DNA of 64,000 bases from Leptospira stimsonii (GCF_003545885.1 NZ_QHCT01000008.1:99615-163614); one strand, 5' to 3'. Shown: positions 23,179 through 36,949, counted from the first letter of the stretch. The notes: generated from the letters alone by a model not told the origin. Program-made: numbers and translations.

Positions 23179-23231
23179 TTCTAATTCCCTGTTTAGATTG
23201 GATAGAGGATTCTAACCAGTATTTTTCTCGT

Positions 23232-24242
23232 TTACCCTTTGGAAATTAAATCTTCGAAATACTTCTTTGTTTTTCCAGAAAGAATCGCTTCCAGGGCATT
23301 TTTGTATCCTTCTTCGATACTCGGAGCTTTTCCCATCACAAAAAGTCCCGCGCCTGCATTCAATGCAACCGCATGTGATCCCGCGATCGCCTCTCCTTGC
23401 AAAACTCTTCTTGCCAAAGCTTCCGCGTGATCGGAAGAAGAAGCATATACTTCTTCTTTTTTTAGTATCGGCAGTTTTAGAAGAGAAGGATCAAAAGAAT
23501 GACGACTGATCACCCCATTCTCCAGAAAAGAATAATCGGTGATCGAAAAAATCGAAAACTCATCCAAACCGTCCCGAGAATGGCAGACCATAGCCCGTTT
23601 TAAGCCAAGCGCTTGTAAGACCTTGATAAAGAGTTCCATGAGTTCCGGTTCGTAAACCCCGATGATCTGATACTGGGGAGAAAACGGATTGGAAAGTGGT
23701 CCGATCATATTGAAGACCGTTCGAAAGCCCAATTCTTTACGAACCGGTCCCGCGTATTTCATAGAAGGATGCCACATCGGAGCAAAAAGAAAGGTGAAGC
23801 CTTGGGAAACCAGATGTTGTTCCACTTCTTCTTGGGTCTTTTCGGTTTTATAACCGAGCCTCGTAAGAATATCACTCGATCCAGTATGTGAGGAAACCGA
23901 TCGGTTTCCGTGTTTGGCGACTTTGATTCCTAAAGAAGCAAGAGTGATCGCGGAAAGGGTGCTGATATTGATCGTCCCCTGCCCGTCTCCTCCGGTTCCA
24001 CAAGTGTCCAAAAGGTCGAAGGGAAATACGGTCTTGGGGCGAAGCGCGTTTTTGCGAAGCGCTAAGGTGCAACCGAGAACTTCCTCGACCGACTCTCCGT
24101 TGGCTCTCATCGCAGTCAAAAATGAGGAAAGAAGAATTTCGGAAACTTCTCCTTTCATGACGTGATTGAGAAACGTCTCCGCTTCTTCGGAAGTGAGATG
24201 TTTGCGATCGATCAGTTTAAGAATGGTTGCTCTTGGTTCCAC
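23232..24242 (-). CDS. trpD: Anthranilate phosphoribosyltransferase
   Basis: Transfers phosphoribose from PRPP to anthranilate in tryptophan synthesis. 336 residues. Family motifs are intact: CGTGGDGQGTINIST for PRPP binding, KHGNRSVSSHTGSSDIL, and MWHPSMKYAGPVRKELGFRT with NMIGPLSNP. Its start lies 26 bases inside the 3' end of pgsA. No other trp gene is nearby, so the pathway genes are scattered. Confidence 0.96.
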   Translation of the reverse strand: MEPRATILKLIDRKHLTSEEAETFLNHVMKGEVSEILLSSFLTAMRANGESVEEVLGCTLALRKNALRPKTVFPFDLLDTCGTGGDGQGTINISTLSAITLASLGIKVAKHGNRSVSSHTGSSDILTRLGYKTEKTQEEVEQHLVSQGFTFLFAPMWHPSMKYAGPVRKELGFRTVFNMIGPLSNPFSPQYQIIGVYEPELMELFIKVLQALGLKRAMVCHSRDGLDEFSIFSITDYSFLENGVISRHSFDPSLLKLPILKKEEVYASSSDHAEALARRVLQGEAIAGSHAVALNAGAGLFVMGKAPSIEEGYKNALEAILSGKTKKYFEDLISKG

Positions 24243-24963
24243 GTTTCTGAAACATCCTTTTGATATTGGAGGGATAAAGAACTTGGTTGTTGGATACCAT
24301 ATAACGAAGCCCCGAGAACACGGTGATCGCGGTCGTGATCAGCATTCCCCAATAAGGAACGAAGGCTCCGAGACCGAAGATGATATCTCCCAAGGTGGTA
24401 TTCTTGTTTAAGTTTTGAAAAAAGTAAATCGCATTCCCGGTTGCGATCTCGAAGACGGTGAGACCGGAAGCCTTTCCGGAAGCATACGCCTCGTTGATCA
24501 GAATTCTTTTCTTACTCGATACGAGAATAAAGAAGACGAGAATGAGAACGATGGCTCCCATCTGAAATACGGTCTTCACTTTGCCGAGCATCGTAGTTCG
24601 GATCGATTGTCCCTGGCGAATCGCAAGATAACGAAGACAAGTGATGAGCATGTCTCTTCCGATGATCAGACATACCATCCAGAATTCGATCTGTTCCTGC
24701 AAAAAGATAAAGGTAACAAAACATCCGGTCACGATGATCTTATCCGCAAGAGGATCCAAAAATTTACCGAACTCGGTTTCCTGGTTCCATTTGCGGGCGA
24801 GATAACCGTCGATGAGATCGGTCAGTGACGCGACGACAAAAAGAATCAGGGCGGCTATATGATATTCCAATTCTTTCTGGAATAAAAACCAGACAAAAAA
24901 TGGAACCGCGGCTACGCGGAGCATCGTAAGTATATTAGGAATATTGAAAATAACTTTGTTCAT
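24217..24963 (-). CDS. pgsA: CDP-diacylglycerol-glycerol-3-phosphate 3-phosphatidyltransferase
   Basis: Inner-membrane enzyme that commits to phosphatidylglycerol synthesis. The CDP-alcohol phosphotransferase motif is complete: DGYLAR, then GKFLDPLADK. It begins NIPNILTMLRVAAVPFFVW as is usual. 248 residues, longer than the ~190 of E. coli PgsA, with an extra loop before the last helices (~145-195). It overlaps the rimO stop by four bases and trpD by 26, so it is firmly inside the operon. Confidence 0.92.
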   Translation of the reverse strand: MNKVIFNIPNILTMLRVAAVPFFVWFLFQKELEYHIAALILFVVASLTDLIDGYLARKWNQETEFGKFLDPLADKIIVTGCFVTFIFLQEQIEFWMVCLIIGRDMLITCLRYLAIRQGQSIRTTMLGKVKTVFQMGAIVLILVFFILVSSKKRILINEAYASGKASGLTVFEIATGNAIYFFQNLNKNTTLGDIIFGLGAFVPYWGMLITTAITVFSGLRYMVSNNQVLYPSNIKRMFQKRGTKSNHS

Positions 24964-26279
24964 TCAAAAACCCAGGTTCCGTTCATGTCATATTCGTAAA
25001 AAGAATCGATCCTGACTTTTCCAAGAGTTCCCGGAATCAGAGAAGGATCGTCCACATAAACGACCTCGTCCATTTCCGGAGCGTCTTGAAGTCTTCTTAC
25101 CACCGCTTGACCGTCTTCGATATTGTCGACGATCGCGTCGTAGGTCTGACCGATTCTTGCTTCGTGAATTTCTTCCAAGATCGCGAGGTGCGCGTCTCGG
25201 ATCAGATTGATTCGTTTCGATTTTTCTTTTTCGGATACGGTCTGTTTGACCTCGGCGCCTTTGGTTCCTTCCTGCGGAGAATAAGAAAATAAGTTCACCT
25301 TTTCGGGTCTTGTCTCTTCGATAAAACGAAGAACCTGATCCACGTCATCCGGTTCTTCTCCCGGATAACCGATGATAAACGAAGTACGAATCTCCAGACC
25401 GGGTTTGACTTCTCTTGCGAGTGAAAAAAGATCCTTGAAGTAGGAACTTTCTCCGGCGCGATTCATACTCTTTAGAATTTTGGAAGAAACGTGTTGGAGC
25501 GGAGATTCCAGATAAGGAGCGATCTTCGGAGTTTGACCCATCAGACGAATGAGTTTCTCCGTTTTTTTGTCCGGATACAAATACAACAATCTTAGAATCT
25601 TGAGCGCCTCGATTTCCGAAACTTTGCGGACCATATCCAGAAGAACTTCCGAATCTCTTCCATAATAAACCGTGTCTTGGGAAACGAGACAGATCTCTTT
25701 GGCTCCCGCGCGAATCGCACGATCCGCGTCGCGAATGATATCTTCCACCGGTGATTCTTTGAACTTCCCGCGAAAGGAAGGAATGATACAAAAAGAACAT
25801 CCTCGGTTGCAACCGTCGGAAACTTTTACATACGCATACGGTTTGGAATAGTTTTCGATGCCCGCGGAAAGTTTGAGTCTTTCCAAAATGTCTTCGTTGA
25901 ATTCCAATTTTGGAGGAGAAAGATCGGGGAACTTTTCTCTGAGAAGTTTTCCCGCTTGGTTGTATTTTCCCGTTCCAAAAAAGAGATCCACTTCCGGAAT
26001 TTCGGCGCTGATATTATCCGGATAACGTTCCGCAAAACAACCCACGACGACGAGTTTTTGATGATTTTGTTTTTTGACCTGAGCCGCGGAAAGAATCGTT
26101 TGAATCGTTTCTTCGGTCGCGGATTGGATGAAGGTACAGGTATTGATAAAATGAAAATCGGATTCTTCCGGAAGTGTAGCGGGAACAAATCCCTCTTCCA
26201 GAAGAGAATGATGCATACTCATGGAGTCCGCCGTATTTTTCGGACATCCTAAGGTGGTGATGAAGAATTTCTTTTCCAA
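24960..26279 (-). CDS. rimO: Ribosomal protein uS12 methylthiotransferase RimO
   Basis: Radical SAM enzyme that methylthiolates the conserved Asp of ribosomal protein S12. 439 residues in three domains. The UPF0004 domain has cysteines 12, 48 and 81 for the auxiliary cluster. The radical SAM site is CNRGCSFC (Cys157, 161, 164), and a C-terminal TRAM domain follows. The start GCPKNTADSM and FIIGYPGEEPDDV are typical of RimO rather than MiaB. It begins 6 bp after the rodZ-like stop. Confidence 0.95.
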   Translation of the reverse strand: MEKKFFITTLGCPKNTADSMSMHHSLLEEGFVPATLPEESDFHFINTCTFIQSATEETIQTILSAAQVKKQNHQKLVVVGCFAERYPDNISAEIPEVDLFFGTGKYNQAGKLLREKFPDLSPPKLEFNEDILERLKLSAGIENYSKPYAYVKVSDGCNRGCSFCIIPSFRGKFKESPVEDIIRDADRAIRAGAKEICLVSQDTVYYGRDSEVLLDMVRKVSEIEALKILRLLYLYPDKKTEKLIRLMGQTPKIAPYLESPLQHVSSKILKSMNRAGESSYFKDLFSLAREVKPGLEIRTSFIIGYPGEEPDDVDQVLRFIEETRPEKVNLFSYSPQEGTKGAEVKQTVSEKEKSKRINLIRDAHLAILEEIHEARIGQTYDAIVDNIEDGQAVVRRLQDAPEMDEVVYVDDPSLIPGTLGKVRIDSFYEYDMNGTWVFE

Positions 26280-26285
26280 GAAATT

Positions 26286-27395
26286 CTATTCTCCCAGCTC
26301 CCTGATGACGGACTGTGTACTATCATAAGGGTTTTGCGTTTTTACGAAGATCTTCTTTACGAGTTTTCCGGGACGTCCCAGTGTGATCTTCGGTTTTCCG
26401 TTCTGAATCATTTCCACAGCGGAACCGTCCCCTACTTTGAGTTCGAGACGATCCTTTGCTTCGAGGCTTCGATTCTCACCCGCCTGTACAAGACCTCGGA
26501 ATCCCATCTGTCCGTCGATGATGAATTCGGCGTAACTGGCTTTGCTAAAAAAAAGTGTCACTTGAATCGGAACGTCGCCTAACGTCTTAGTGGTGTCTAC
26601 TGCGCTCTCCGGTTTTTGTTCTTCTTCGCTGAGAGTTACCAGAACCTTAGCGGAGTTTTCCGTCACGGCTTGTGCGATGATTCTTACGTTGCGTCTCAGG
26701 CTTGAGATTTCTGGAATCGTATAACTGAGAACCTTTTCCTGTCCTTCGCTCAGACGGAATTTATATACGCTGAGTTCCGGATAGACGTTAAAAGCAAGAA
26801 CGGCGGTGTTTACTGCCCCGCCCTTTTCCACGGAGTCGATGAAGAGCTTACACTGTTGGTTGCTGACGGAAAAACTGACTCCCTTGTCCGGTGTGAGAAT
26901 AAAAGATTCGCTTCTATTATCCGGGATCGAACGAGAAGAGAAGTCGATGTTTTCGGGGATGTCCAGTTTTTTACCGGATTCTTCCACTGCGTCGTCGCCG
27001 GAAGAAGAATCGGTCGCAACGTCGATGAGGATATAAGCGCAGATCAGAATGACAAGAACCGCCGCGATCGTAAAGATCTTATTCTTATCCACGTTGATTT
27101 TAGAATAATAAGAAGTTGTTGGACGTGTGAGTTCTTCGAGAGGAGCTTGAGACTCTTCGATTTTTTCACCACGATACAAGTTGATCAACTGTCCCGTGTC
27201 CAGTTTGAGATAACTTCCGTAATTTTTTAAGAATCCCATGGTGAAGGTTTCACCGGGAAACTGGGAATAATCCTCCGTTTCGAGTGCGAGGATATACTTC
27301 ACCGAAATGTTTGTTTCTTTCGCTACGTCTTTTACGCTTAACTTTTTTTCTTCTCTCGCTTCGCGGAGAATCTGTCCTACTCTTTTCTGATTCAA
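26286..27395 (-). CDS. RodZ-like protein (HTH, membrane helix, DUF4115)
   Basis: 369 residues: an N-terminal Cro/C1-type helix-turn-helix ([20 protein letters not shown]), one TM helix near 102-124 ([20 protein letters not shown]), and a periplasmic beta domain of the DUF4115 type at the end. This is the RodZ layout, in which the cytoplasmic part links MreB to the elongation machinery and cell shape. It is encoded just upstream of rimO and pgsA, a neighbourhood seen in many bacteria. I leave the symbol blank because spirochaete RodZ function is assumed, not shown. Confidence 0.85.
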   Translation of the reverse strand: MNQKRVGQILREAREEKKLSVKDVAKETNISVKYILALETEDYSQFPGETFTMGFLKNYGSYLKLDTGQLINLYRGEKIEESQAPLEELTRPTTSYYSKINVDKNKIFTIAAVLVILICAYILIDVATDSSSGDDAVEESGKKLDIPENIDFSSRSIPDNRSESFILTPDKGVSFSVSNQQCKLFIDSVEKGGAVNTAVLAFNVYPELSVYKFRLSEGQEKVLSYTIPEISSLRRNVRIIAQAVTENSAKVLVTLSEEEQKPESAVDTTKTLGDVPIQVTLFFSKASYAEFIIDGQMGFRGLVQAGENRSLEAKDRLELKVGDGSAVEMIQNGKPKITLGRPGKLVKKIFVKTQNPYDSTQSVIRELGE

Positions 27396-27422
27396 TGTTT
27401 TCGCTCCTTTCTCGGACTTTGG

Positions 27423-28479
<1,057 letters not shown>

Positions 28480-29000
28480 ATGGGAATATTGCAACTCAAT
28501 GGGGATCATCGGATCCAATCACATCTACCGCAAAAAAAGACGAACGTCGTAACCTTGCTGATTCCGGAGAATACATTGCTTCGTTATCCGCAGAGAGAAA
28601 GGAGAATTCTTCCAAAGAGAATTCCGGTTCTCCTGAAACGTTACGGAAAGTATCTCTCCACGACACGTCGTTTGGGAAAGAGGGCATCCACTACTTTGTA
28701 CCAATTGAGTCCAGGGAAGAAAAAATGAAGAAAATCAATGTTCGTATGAGCGAGGAAAGCTGGGCCTTATTGGGAATCTTCGCACAATCTCATGGGGTCT
28801 CTCGCTGTTTTCTCTTCAATTACCTTTTGTATCTGGAAGAGTTGAAGGTCGGAGATTCAATCGTAAATACGATGAACAAAGGAGTTCCAACCTTTCATAA
28901 GAATTACAGATATATTCTTCAACTCGATCTTTGCAAAAAGAGGATTTCTCGAGTCTTACAATGCGTACCGAGAGATACTTTCTTTTTTTCGGATCATTGA
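28480..29000 (+). pseudogene. DUF1564 protein gene broken by a one-base frameshift
   Basis: DUF1564 proteins are small, paralogous and known to me mainly from Leptospira; their function is unknown. The first frame starts at ATG 28480 ([15 protein letters not shown]... [15 protein letters not shown]... [17 protein letters not shown]) and stops at 28728. The family's second half (KKINVRMSEESWALLGIFAQ, then SHGVSRCFLFNYLLYLEEL... TFHKNYRYILQLDL) continues in another frame to the stop at 29000. The switch falls on a run of six A at 28720-28725; one extra A would restore a 173-residue protein. It may be a true pseudogene, phase variation or a base-calling error. Confidence 0.8.
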
Positions 29001-29258
29001 AATCCTCTTTATCCTTTCTCTGACTGAGAAGAGTCAATTTAAAGTTGTAGCTCCTACATCGACTCTTTCAAAGAGACAGGGTCCGGGCTTTTTTCCGGAA
29101 AATTTCCCGGAAAGGGGGTAGCGAAAGACGCGGAGCGGCTGGAGCGAGGGGGACTTTTCCCCCTCCAAAGCACGATCTACTGAGTGCCTGGAAACCCGTT
29201 CCATCAAGGCATGCGTCCTTTGTTGGAACTCCCCGGACCGTTTTCCGAAAAATTCCCT

Positions 29259-32036
<2,778 letters not shown>

Positions 32037-32328
32037 GCTATTTGTATCGGAAACTGCTCAGAAAAAGAAAAGAGACTTAATTTTTGATTTTTTTTGGGTT
32101 TTTGAAAAGGGTTCTTCCGGAAGTACTCCTCCTTCTCAAGGGATCTTTCTTTCTAAGAAGTTGGGGAAACAATTTTGAGATTCTCGGGAAGAAAGGAGAA
32201 TCCTAAGATGAAGTTGGTAAATCTTTTTTTGGGGAGAATCCATTCTCCACCATTCAGTTATCACATTGCGTAAGAGGTCGTATTTTTGACTTTTGCTCGA
32301 ACAAGCGAATTTCCGAAAAGAGGAGAAT

Positions 32329-32805
32329 GTGGGAGCTATTACATAGGAGATTTTTTTTCGAAAATCTCGCTCTCCCGCGTTTAGGCGAACTTCGTAGAAA
32401 CGCCTTTGGACCAAAAGGCGCCGAAATCGCACAATAGAACTCATTCGTAAAAACGGTCCAGTGTAGGAGCTATTACAAAAAGGGATGATTTCTCACAAGA
32501 CTCGCTCTCCCGCGTTTAGGCGAACCTCGTAGAAACGCCCTTAGACCCAAAGGCGCTCAAATCGCACAATAGAACTCATTCGTAAAAATACAAAGTGTAG
32601 GAGCTATTACAGAAGGCATTCTTTTTCGAAAATCTCGTTCTCCCGCGTTTAGGCGAACTTCGTAGAAACGCCCTTAGACCAAAAAGCGCCCAAATCGCAC
32701 AATAGAACTCATTCGTAAAAATACAAAGTGTAGGAGCTATTACAAAAAGGGATGATTTCTCACAAGACTGCCTTTCCCGCGTTTAGGCGAACTTCGCCCT
32801 AGGTC
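32329..32805. repeat. Tandem repeat array, unit about 134 bp, roughly 3.5 copies
   Basis: Each unit begins near GGAGCTATTAC (32332, 32466, 32600, 32733) and contains GCGTTTAGGCGAACTTCG (32377, 32512, 32645, 32779), so the period is 133-135 bp. Units also share AATCGCACAATAGAACTC followed by ATTCGT. In full copies the core extends to AAACGC and forms a 27-bp dyad (GCGTTT / CGAA-C-TTCG / AAACGC). The last copy is cut off after the core. No protein-coding signal. The flanks (32037-32328 and 32806-33087) show no gene. Confidence 0.85.
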
Positions 32806-33087
32806 ACCAGAATTCCGAACAATCAAAATGAAAAGATTCGTTCCGTCGCAAACCGTAGGAACGAAAAAAACGCATTGGGATAAAATCACGACAATCAGAA
32901 GTCTTTGGAATTTTCCTTTAGCGCAATGCGCCTCCTCAGTGAACCGATCGTTTCCAACATTGTGTGAATCTTTCAAAACGTAGAATCGAATTTTTTTGAG
33001 AAGCAAAAATTACTTCAAAAAAAGAAACGATCAATCCAATACAAACCGTCAAAAAAATATCTCTAAGAAAGTGAAAGTTTACTAAAA

Positions 33088-33674
33088 TCAAACCATCCAT
33101 TCCGAAGCTTCCAAACAAAACCGATCAAAAATGCATTCAAACGAACGATCCATCGGGCTACAGGCGTAGATTCCCACTTGCAAACTTTTTTCCGTTGAAT
33201 GTAAATGAGTAATTCTTAGCTGATTCCATTCTATTCCATTTTCAGAATATTCTAATAAGAAATCATTCCCTTTACTCTGAATTCGATACCATAAAGAATG
33301 AATCTCGGAACGAATATCAATGGTCGCCAATCCGAGTATCCGAAATTCGTAACGACCGAGCCCAAACGGGAATGTCTTGGATTCTCAAATTCTACCGATG
33401 TTTTGATCCAATTTTCTGAGTCGATCCTTACGATCAATCCGCACTGATCATATTGATTCTTTGGAAAAAATTCGGTTCTTACCGACATCGAAAAATCGTA
33501 GTCAATGGGTTTAAGCAGACAATGACCAGTGTCCCTTTGAAAACCGTAATGTGTCCATTGCCAGAAATCCGTATCCGGAGACGATTTCAGAAATAACCTT
33601 TCTCCTTTAATATCAAACTCTGGAATATTGTACCAGAAAAATCCTTTCTCAATTCCCTCGCCTTCATGAAGCAT
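33088..33674 (-). pseudogene. DUF1349 family protein gene with a one-base frameshift
   Basis: DUF1349 proteins are beta-sandwich (concanavalin-like) proteins of about 190-200 residues, some with yeast regulatory relatives. The N-terminal part from ATG 33672-33674 carries TDFWQWTHYGFQRDTGH, then QCGLIVRIDSENWIKTSVEFE and VVTNFGYSDW. The frame then changes, and the rest (ATIDIRSEIHSLWYRIQSKG, then FLLEYSENGIEWNQLRITHL... VGIYACSP) runs to the stop at 33088. Adding one G next to the GG at about 33327 would rebuild 195 residues. Otherwise the sequence is well conserved, so the break is recent or a sequencing error. Confidence 0.75.
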
Positions 33675-33809
33675 TTAAGAATCTCCTCTTGTAGGCGCGA
33701 TCCATCCTTCTTTCAAAAACGCATTTTCTCCGATACAAAGAAATCGCGTATGATTTTATCAATAGATAAAAGAAAGAATTTTGGAATCCGAAAAAGAACT
33801 GAAACTTTA

Positions 33810-34823
33810 TTAAATAGAAACTGCCGGCTTTAGATCAAAGGCGTTTGCAAGAAGACGGTAAGAACGAAGTCTATCTTCAAAGTCAAAAGTGATCGTCGTC
33901 ACGACAACCTCTTCTACTTCGTATTCTTTTGTTAGTCGAATGATATCTTCCTTAACTTTATCGGGAGTTCCGGCAACCATCCTTCCACGATTCTGAAGAA
34001 TCACCGCTTTTTCAAAGTCGGAATATTCAGTTTGAATCACTTCTTCGTAAGACGTCACTCCCTCGCTGATTCCTTTTCCGATGTTCAACAATTGACGATC
34101 CATTACCGCTTGTAATTCTTCTGCTTTTTTCTCCGTCTCTGCACAGAGGACAAAAATGCCCAAGCTTGCATTCGGGAAAGCTAATGTTTCGGACGGACGA
34201 AACCGCTCTCTATATGCTTTCACTGCATTGGGTCCACCTATAGGGTTGATAAAATGCGCAAAAGAAAGTGCTAATCCGAAATGAGCCGCAAGAAGGCCAC
34301 TCTCACCGCTCGAAGTAAGAATCCACAATTCCGGCACCGTATCTGCCTTCGGAATCGCTTTTACCTTCGTCTGAATCGAATCTTCCTCAGCGCGATCGGT
34401 TAGAAAACATTGTAGATCTAAGAGTTGTTGTCCGAAATCGTTTCGAACAAATTGAGCTCCCGGATTTAAAATCGATGCTGTCAGTCGATCGCTCCCCGAG
34501 GCTCTTCCTAAACCTAAGTCGATTCTTCCGGGAAACAGAGTTTCCAACATTCTAAAATTCTCAGCGACTTTTAGCGCACTGTGGTTCGGAAGCATCACAC
34601 CTCCCGAGCCGACCCGAATCTTTTTCGTCACTCCGGCAAGATGAGAGATCAAAACTTCCGGCGTAGAACCGGCGAGTCCTTGAATATTATGATGTTCTGA
34701 TACCCAATATCGGGTATAGCCGAGTTCATCCGCTAACTTAGCGAGTTCAATCGTTTCCAAAACGGCCTGTCTCGCGGAACCTCCTTTGCGAAGAGGTGAT
34801 TGATCTAAAACACTCAACTTCAT
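33810..34823 (-). CDS. LLM-class flavin-dependent oxidoreductase (bacterial luciferase-like)
   Basis: 337-residue TIM-barrel monooxygenase of the MsnO8/LuxA-like group: LSVLDQSPLRKGGSARQAV, then ELGYTRYWVSEHHN, IRVGSGGVMLPNHSALKVAE and FPGRIDLGLGRASGSD are hallmark segments. It probably uses FMNH2 and O2 on an aldehyde, alkane or similar small substrate; the substrate is unknown. Two bp separate it from the SDR gene upstream, so the two are an operon and may act on the same compound. Confidence 0.93.
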   Translation of the reverse strand: MKLSVLDQSPLRKGGSARQAVLETIELAKLADELGYTRYWVSEHHNIQGLAGSTPEVLISHLAGVTKKIRVGSGGVMLPNHSALKVAENFRMLETLFPGRIDLGLGRASGSDRLTASILNPGAQFVRNDFGQQLLDLQCFLTDRAEEDSIQTKVKAIPKADTVPELWILTSSGESGLLAAHFGLALSFAHFINPIGGPNAVKAYRERFRPSETLAFPNASLGIFVLCAETEKKAEELQAVMDRQLLNIGKGISEGVTSYEEVIQTEYSDFEKAVILQNRGRMVAGTPDKVKEDIIRLTKEYEVEEVVVTTITFDFEDRLRSYRLLANAFDLKPAVSI

Positions 34824-34825
34824 AT

Positions 34826-35620
34826 TTAAAACGCCGACTTTACAACTCCGCCGTCTACGCGCATCGCCGCGCCATTCGTGCCGGAGGACAAGTGACTCGA
34901 AAGATACGTGACCAAATTCGCGATTTCGTCGACACTTTCAAATCTTTGAAGAAGAGAAGATGGACGAGCGTTTTTAAAAAAATCGTTCTCTACGGTTTCT
35001 GTTGAAACGTTTTGATTCTTAGCGAGATTTTCAATAAACCCTCCCACACCTTCGGAACGAGTTGGCCCCGGAAGAACGGAATTGACGGTAACGTTAGTTC
35101 CCTTTGTAAGTTCGGCGAGTCCTCTCGCGAGTGAAATCTGTGCGCTTTTCGTAACGCCATAGTGAATCATCTCTTCAGGAATTTGAACTCCGGATTCGCT
35201 TGAAATAAAAAGAATTCTTCCCCAATTTTTCTTCAACATTTTCGGGAGATAGAATCTTGAAAGCCTAACTCCGCTTAATAAATTAATCTCCAAAAAACGA
35301 AACCAGTCTTCATCCGGAATTTCGAGAAAGTCTTTCGGTTCAAAAATCCCCACATTATTTATGAGAATATCTACCTCTGGTAATTCCTTAAGAATCGAAT
35401 CAATTTCTTGTTTTTTTCCGAAGTCGGCAATCAAACCTTTTACATCCGCGTTTGGGATCTCTTTTTTCAGTTGTTCAATCGCTTGATCTACTCTCGATTC
35501 CGTTCTTCCGTTGATGAATACGATTGCACCTTCGTTTAGCAGTTGTTTTGCGATCGCGAATCCGATTCCTGCCGTGGAGCCCGTAACAAGAGCTCTTTTA
35601 CCTTTTAACAACGTTTCCAT
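34826..35620 (-). CDS. Short-chain dehydrogenase/reductase
   Basis: 264 residues with the classical SDR pattern: nucleotide site TGSTAGIGFAIA, NNVG in ILINNVGIF, catalytic Ser in ISSESG and YGVTK (Tyr/Lys). ADF after the second strand (GLIADFGKK) and the TG-S-T-A-G start resemble 3-oxoacyl-ACP-reductase-like members. The coenzyme cannot be fixed, though NGRTES after beta-2 leans to NADP(H). First gene of a two-gene operon with the LLM enzyme. Confidence 0.93.
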   Translation of the reverse strand: METLLKGKRALVTGSTAGIGFAIAKQLLNEGAIVFINGRTESRVDQAIEQLKKEIPNADVKGLIADFGKKQEIDSILKELPEVDILINNVGIFEPKDFLEIPDEDWFRFLEINLLSGVRLSRFYLPKMLKKNWGRILFISSESGVQIPEEMIHYGVTKSAQISLARGLAELTKGTNVTVNSVLPGPTRSEGVGGFIENLAKNQNVSTETVENDFFKNARPSSLLQRFESVDEIANLVTYLSSHLSSGTNGAAMRVDGGVVKSAF

Positions 35621-35748
35621 TCAATTCTATAACTCCGGTTTCTATAGAAATTAGACAGTTTTCATCGGAGTCGGAATTAAAAACGAAAGCTACTTTTGCA
35701 CTTAAAGTAGACTCTAAGTCGCCAAAAAAAATCGAGTTATGATAAACA

Positions 35749-36249
35749 TTACATTTTTTCCAAGGTAAAAAAGCAATCAGCCAAGGAATCGAAAACCGGC
35801 CGCATCTCGAATTCGAGGTCGCTTTCGACACGAATCTCGTTTCCATCCTCGTCTTCATCTTCAAATTCGTCGCCGAGGTTTCCCTTGTGTTTCAGGAGAT
35901 AAACTGCGCAAGGATCTTCGGAATCATACACGGGGAAAAGAACGAAATTATAGATAAAATTATCTTCCTCAAAGGCAGGCTTCAATTCGGCGAATGCGAT
36001 CGGTTCATCCGTGTTGAGTCCTTCCGCGATTGCGATTCGAATACTTTGGTCCACAAGACCTCCGATCGGTCTTTCAAAATTCTTGATCAAATCCACTTCG
36101 AAAAGCCGATTCGATTCTTCTTGTAAGAAATTCTTTTTAGAAAAATTGATAAATTCACCGCTAAGAATTCTTTCACTCAGAAGAGACGGAATACTCGTTC
36201 CAAAGGCGGCTTGATAACAGTCCAGAAGATATTTGTTTTTATCCTTCAC
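35749..36249 (-). CDS. Hypothetical acidic protein, 166 residues
   Basis: No family recognised. It starts with GTG (36247-36249), overlapping the 3' end of the preceding gene by 11 bases, which supports translation. It is acidic, with an Asp/Glu tract (GDEFEDEDEDGNEI) and a globular, alternating beta pattern before it (FNFVLFPVYDSEDPCAVYLL-like). Cytoplasmic, no signal. The size, acidity and pairing with a small partner recall immunity-type proteins, but I see no toxin beside it and do not press this. Confidence 0.6.
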   Translation of the reverse strand: MKDKNKYLLDCYQAAFGTSIPSLLSERILSGEFINFSKKNFLQEESNRLFEVDLIKNFERPIGGLVDQSIRIAIAEGLNTDEPIAFAELKPAFEEDNFIYNFVLFPVYDSEDPCAVYLLKHKGNLGDEFEDEDEDGNEIRVESDLEFEMRPVFDSLADCFFTLEKM

Positions 36250-36604
36250 TTTTCACCTCGTAATCGAATTGCATCGATCCTTCGTTTTGCCGCATCTTCT
36301 CTAACAAACGAACCGCGTAGAGTCCGATATTTAGATGCCCGAAAAAAAAGACAAAGCCGATCGTCAAATCCTGGTTTTGGATGAATTCCGATGACGAATC
36401 GTCCAAAATTTTCAAGCCCATTGCTATCGACCAGGTCCATTCTTGCTCCGGACGAAGACGGACAAACAGAGGAAAATGGAGAATAAGACGTATTTCGTTT
36501 CGATCCGGAGCGAGTTCTTCTCCGAGAAAAATTTCCAAAATTAAAATCTCTAAAATGGAGGAGAAGGTGAGAAGAATCAAGTATTCCAGATCATCTTCTA
36601 TCAA
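36239..36604 (-). CDS. Hypothetical protein, 121 residues, coupled to the next gene
   Basis: No family recognised. TTG start at 36604 without a good ribosome-binding site, so the start is uncertain. The N-terminal half is Leu/Ile-rich (LEYLILLTFSSILEILILEI), the rest soluble-looking, ending FDYEVKSEG. The stop overlaps the GTG of the 166-residue gene by 11 bases. The coupling is the main reason to believe it. Confidence 0.45.
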   Translation of the reverse strand: MIEDDLEYLILLTFSSILEILILEIFLGEELAPDRNEIRLILHFPLFVRLRPEQEWTWSIAMGLKILDDSSSEFIQNQDLTIGFVFFFGHLNIGLYAVRLLEKMRQNEGSMQFDYEVKSEG

Positions 36605-36724
36605 CTCCGAAACCGAATTTTTATTATTGATTATATTCTAATATGATAATATATTAGGAACGAATGAAAAAATAAAAAACAAGGATCGTCAAAAAAAGAA
36701 ACAATATTTTCGAGAGGATTCCAT

Positions 36725-36949
36725 TTAGATTTTCGGATAAGCGCGTAAAATCCAGAGAAACGCGATCCCAAAACCGCCGCCTGCAAAGGGTATCGCAAAA
36801 AAGAACAAAATAAGATCCGATCGATCTCGTTTTACTTCGAGAATCAAGGATCCGGAAAAAATTCCGGATCCCAATCCGATTCTTAGAATAGGAAACGATC
36901 GAGAAAAATCGTTTTCTTCTTCCATTCGCCGCATTGAGAATCGTTCCAT
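36725..36949 (-). CDS. Small membrane protein, 74 residues (tentative)
   Basis: Starts MERFSMRRMEEENDF with GAAAG just upstream. The C-terminal half is two short hydrophobic stretches (SDLILFFFAIPFAGGGFGIA, then FLWILRAY). No family recognised. It could be a genuine small inner-membrane protein; the evidence is length, a plausible ribosome-binding site and a membrane-like composition only. Confidence 0.35.
   Translation of the reverse strand: MERFSMRRMEEENDFSRSFPILRIGLGSGIFSGSLILEVKRDRSDLILFFFAIPFAGGGFGIAFLWILRAYPKI

Noticed and set aside
32136..32444. A 102-residue minus-strand frame over the start of the 134-bp array
   Set aside because: It reads through a repeat unit and its composition follows the repeat; no coding signal.
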